From: JAFGHJ01 sp964418485
GTDB lineage: Bacteria; Hydrothermota; UBA3072
Reading direction: 5' to 3'
Length of the DNA: 24,103 nt
Assembly (NCBI GenBank): GCA_964418485.1
Contig: CAYQMH010000034.1
Location: 1 to 24,103, forward strand
The notes beneath the pieces were generated by a model that was not told the DNA's origin, searched no databases, and was given only the letters and a program-made list of their open reading frames with translations. This document shows, one piece after another, positions 22,475 to 24,103 of the stretch (position 1 is the first letter of the stretch; the number at the start of each line of letters is the position of its first letter). The translations under genes were made by a program, and so were the position numbers.

Positions 22475-22843
22475 TTAAAATTTTAAACCTCCTTCTCTCG
22501 CACCTTCTGCCAGGCTCTTAATGCAACCATGATAGCAAAACCTACCTTTATCGAAAGCTACCTTCTCGATTTTCTTCTTCTTACACCTATCCGCCAAATA
22601 CATACCGACTTCTTTTGACCTTTCTTTTAATGTTTTGCCTTTTAATTTATCTTTTATTTCCCTATCCAGTGTACTCGCCTGCACTAAGGTGCTCTCTTTT
22701 ATATCATCAATTACCTGAGCGTATATATGCTTATTTGTCCTTGTAACTGATACCCGGGGTCTCTCGGGAACGCCGAAAATCTTACTTCGAGTTCTCATCT
22801 TCCTTTTTAATCTTCTAATTTTACTTTTTTCGAATTCACCCAC
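22475..22843 (-). CDS. rplR: 50S ribosomal protein L18
   Basis: 5S rRNA-binding protein of the central protuberance, 122 aa. It has a very basic N-terminus (RRLKRKMRTRSKIFG), then RPRVSVTRTNKHIYAQVIDD and the C-terminal FDKGRFCYHGCIKSLAEGARE. The start is GTG (22841-22843); its first base is also the last base of the rplF stop (TAGTG). A GAGAGG site lies 6 nt upstream. Confidence 0.97.
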   Translation of the reverse strand: MGEFEKSKIRRLKRKMRTRSKIFGVPERPRVSVTRTNKHIYAQVIDDIKESTLVQASTLDREIKDKLKGKTLKERSKEVGMYLADRCKKKKIEKVAFDKGRFCYHGCIKSLAEGAREGGLKF

Positions 22844-23376
22844 TATAAGCCTCTCTTACCCTCTTTATGGATCACATATTCACCTTCATACCTTATTCCC
22901 TTACCCTTGTAAACTTCAGCAGGCCGCAGGGCTCTAATCTCAGCCGCCTGCTCCCCTACTAAAGCTTTATCTATACCCGTAACAGTTATCTTGTTTTCCT
23001 CCACCTTAAATTGAATTCCTACTTTTGGTGCGACTTTTATCGTATGAGAATATCCAAGGTCAAGTTCCAACTCTTTTCCTTTTAAATTTACCCGGTACTC
23101 TCTACCTCGAATCTCAAGCGTCTTACTGAAACCATCTGTCACACCTATGACCATATTATTTAAAAGGGAACGGGATAGCCCCCAAGAAGCATTCCCCTCT
23201 TTTAATCCACTCTTTATCGACAAAATAATTTTGCCGTCATTTACACTCACAATTATTCCACCGGGAATAATTGTTTCCAATTCCCCTTTTCTTCCCTTAA
23301 CCTTTACTTTTCTGTTCTCAACTCTAACATCTACACCCTGGGGAACAGAAATCGGTCGCTTCCCAACTCTTGACAT
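22843..23376 (-). CDS. rplF: 50S ribosomal protein L6
   Basis: Protein near the factor-binding site of the 50S subunit, 177 aa, made of two similar alpha/beta domains. It begins MSRVGKRPISVPQGVDV. The C-terminal GIDKALVGEQAAEIRALRP and YKGKGIRYEGE stretches are diagnostic. AGGAGG precedes the ATG, and the gene ends in a one-base overlap with rplR. Confidence 0.97.
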   Translation of the reverse strand: MSRVGKRPISVPQGVDVRVENRKVKVKGRKGELETIIPGGIIVSVNDGKIILSIKSGLKEGNASWGLSRSLLNNMVIGVTDGFSKTLEIRGREYRVNLKGKELELDLGYSHTIKVAPKVGIQFKVEENKITVTGIDKALVGEQAAEIRALRPAEVYKGKGIRYEGEYVIHKEGKRGL

Positions 23377-23389
23377 TAATTAATCCTCC

Positions 23390-23782
23390 TTACCATACCT
23401 GTAATAAAATTTCCCCACCAACACCTTCGGCTTTGGCTTCAGCATCGCTCGCTATACCTTTAGATGTAGATAGAATAGAAATCCCGTAACCTCTTTTAAC
23501 AAGAGGAATCTCTTTTTTCCCAACGTAAACTCTTCTTGAAGGCTTGGAAATTCTCTTGATTTCATGAATTGGGGATTCATCCTTTATGTATTTAAGAGTA
23601 ATCCTTATCAAGCCTTGATTACCTTCTTCAATAAACTCAAAATTACCAATATAGCCTTCCTCTAAAAGAACTCTCGTTATTTCCTTAGATATATTAGAAG
23701 CCGGGATTTCAACATGCCTGTGCCCTGCGTAAATCGCGTTTCTAATTCTCGTAATCATATCAGCAATCGGATCTGTCAACAA
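23390..23782 (-). CDS. rpsH: 30S ribosomal protein S8
   Basis: Central-domain 16S rRNA-binding protein, in many bacteria also the repressor of the spc operon. It has 130 aa: TDPIADMITRIRNA at the start, KRISKPSRRVYVG, and the C-terminal GYGISILSTSKGIASDAEA block. The start is TTG (23780-23782), with AGGAGG 5 nt upstream; a second TTG follows at once, so the exact start could differ by one codon. Confidence 0.97.
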   Translation of the reverse strand: MLTDPIADMITRIRNAIYAGHRHVEIPASNISKEITRVLLEEGYIGNFEFIEEGNQGLIRITLKYIKDESPIHEIKRISKPSRRVYVGKKEIPLVKRGYGISILSTSKGIASDAEAKAEGVGGEILLQVW

Positions 23783-23791
23783 AGTAACCTC

Positions 23792-23977
23792 CTACCAGGA
23801 AGCTTTTTTAACTCCGGGAATTTCTCCCTTTAGAGCAAGCTCTCTAAAACATAAACGACATAGGCCAAAATCACGCATATAAGCACGTCTTCTCCCACAT
23901 CTGAAACATCTATTAACCTTACGTGTCGAGTATTTAGGTATCCTTTTACTTTTTACAACTAATGATTTCTTAGCCAT
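23792..23977 (-). CDS. rpsN: 30S ribosomal protein S14, zinc type
   Basis: Small-subunit head protein, 61 aa. This is the short C+ form with the zinc ribbon CFRCGRRRAYMRDFGLCRLC, ending GEIPGVKKASW. The short zinc form is the ancestral type; the long zinc-free form is an alternative in other bacteria. Its ATG shares one base with the rplE stop (TAATG), and AAGGG lies just upstream. Confidence 0.97.
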   Translation of the reverse strand: MAKKSLVVKSKRIPKYSTRKVNRCFRCGRRRAYMRDFGLCRLCFRELALKGEIPGVKKASW

Positions 23978-24103
23978 TATGCACCCTTTTTAAGTTTAAA
24001 TGGAAGCCCAAACCTTTTAAGCAATTCCAATCCCTCTTCATCGGTTTTGGCTGTCGTAATTATTGTAATATCCATGCCTATAACCTCTTTAACTTTATCA
24101 TAA
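23977..24103 (-). CDS. rplE: 50S ribosomal protein L5, C-terminal end
   Basis: Only the last 41 codons and the stop are inside the window. They read YDKVKEVIGMDITIITTAKT, then DEEGLELLKRFGLPFK and a short basic tail, matching the end of L5, the 5S rRNA-binding protein that contacts P-site tRNA. Its place immediately before rpsN is the standard spc operon order. The rest of the gene lies beyond the right edge. Confidence 0.94.
   Translation of the reverse strand, partial: YDKVKEVIGMDITIITTAKTDEEGLELLKRFGLPFKLKKGA

Noticed and set aside
1..24103. tRNA, rRNA, riboswitch, transposase, integrase or phage genes
   Set aside because: I saw no cloverleaf with a CCA end, no rRNA-like stretch, no recognisable riboswitch core and no mobile-element protein; a covariance-model scan would be needed to exclude small RNAs.

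Overview
The window comes from an AT-rich bacterial genome. The bacterial order of ribosomal protein genes, bacterial-type SecY, IF-1 and L36, Shine-Dalgarno sites of the AGGAG type and sigma70-like promoters all point to Bacteria. Several exported proteins with Sec signals or a membrane anchor, plus a CHASE2 receptor cyclase, suggest a didermal lineage. The dispersed intergenic repeats look like those I know from genomes of uncultured candidate phyla. I cannot name the phylum from sequence alone.

Right half (11.4-24.1 kb, all minus strand): a nearly complete spc/alpha ribosomal operon, read from right to left. The order is rplE (C-terminal end only), rpsN, rpsH, rplF, rplR, rpsE, rpmD, rplO, secY, adk, infA, rpmJ, rpsM, rpsK, rpsD, rpoA, rplQ. 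The genes abut or overlap throughout, and map is missing between adk and infA. The operon then runs on, without a visible break, into an unusual 737-residue soluble protein with a divergent class III nucleotide cyclase domain, and then into valS. The valS ribosome binding site lies inside the last codons of the cyclase-like gene.

Left half (0.2-11.1 kb): single genes and small units on both strands. A secreted sialate O-acetylesterase-like hydrolase converges on a FecR-domain coiled-coil protein. A CHASE2 receptor adenylate cyclase lies upstream of that protein on the same strand. Next come hisF, an exonuclease III-type AP endonuclease (xth), a beta-CASP metallo-beta-lactamase ribonuclease on the minus strand, and a long-form hisG. 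hisF, xth and hisG each have an AGCTTGACA / 16 bp / -10 promoter, and the hisF and xth promoters lie in a 40 bp repeat with 3 mismatches. A small secreted protein of unknown function lies between hisG and valS.

The intergenic spaces hold several unrelated short repeats: CTCTGTGTTC-type units in both orientations, ATTCAACC and GAAGTTAGAAG repeats, and a GC-rich imperfect inverted repeat of about 154 bp. Two clear bidirectional terminators separate the convergent pairs. I saw no tRNA, rRNA, CRISPR array, transposase or phage gene. The observation most worth following is the cyclase-like gene built into the ribosomal/RNA polymerase operon. It keeps the metal-binding aspartates but appears to have lost the transition-state Asn and Arg.
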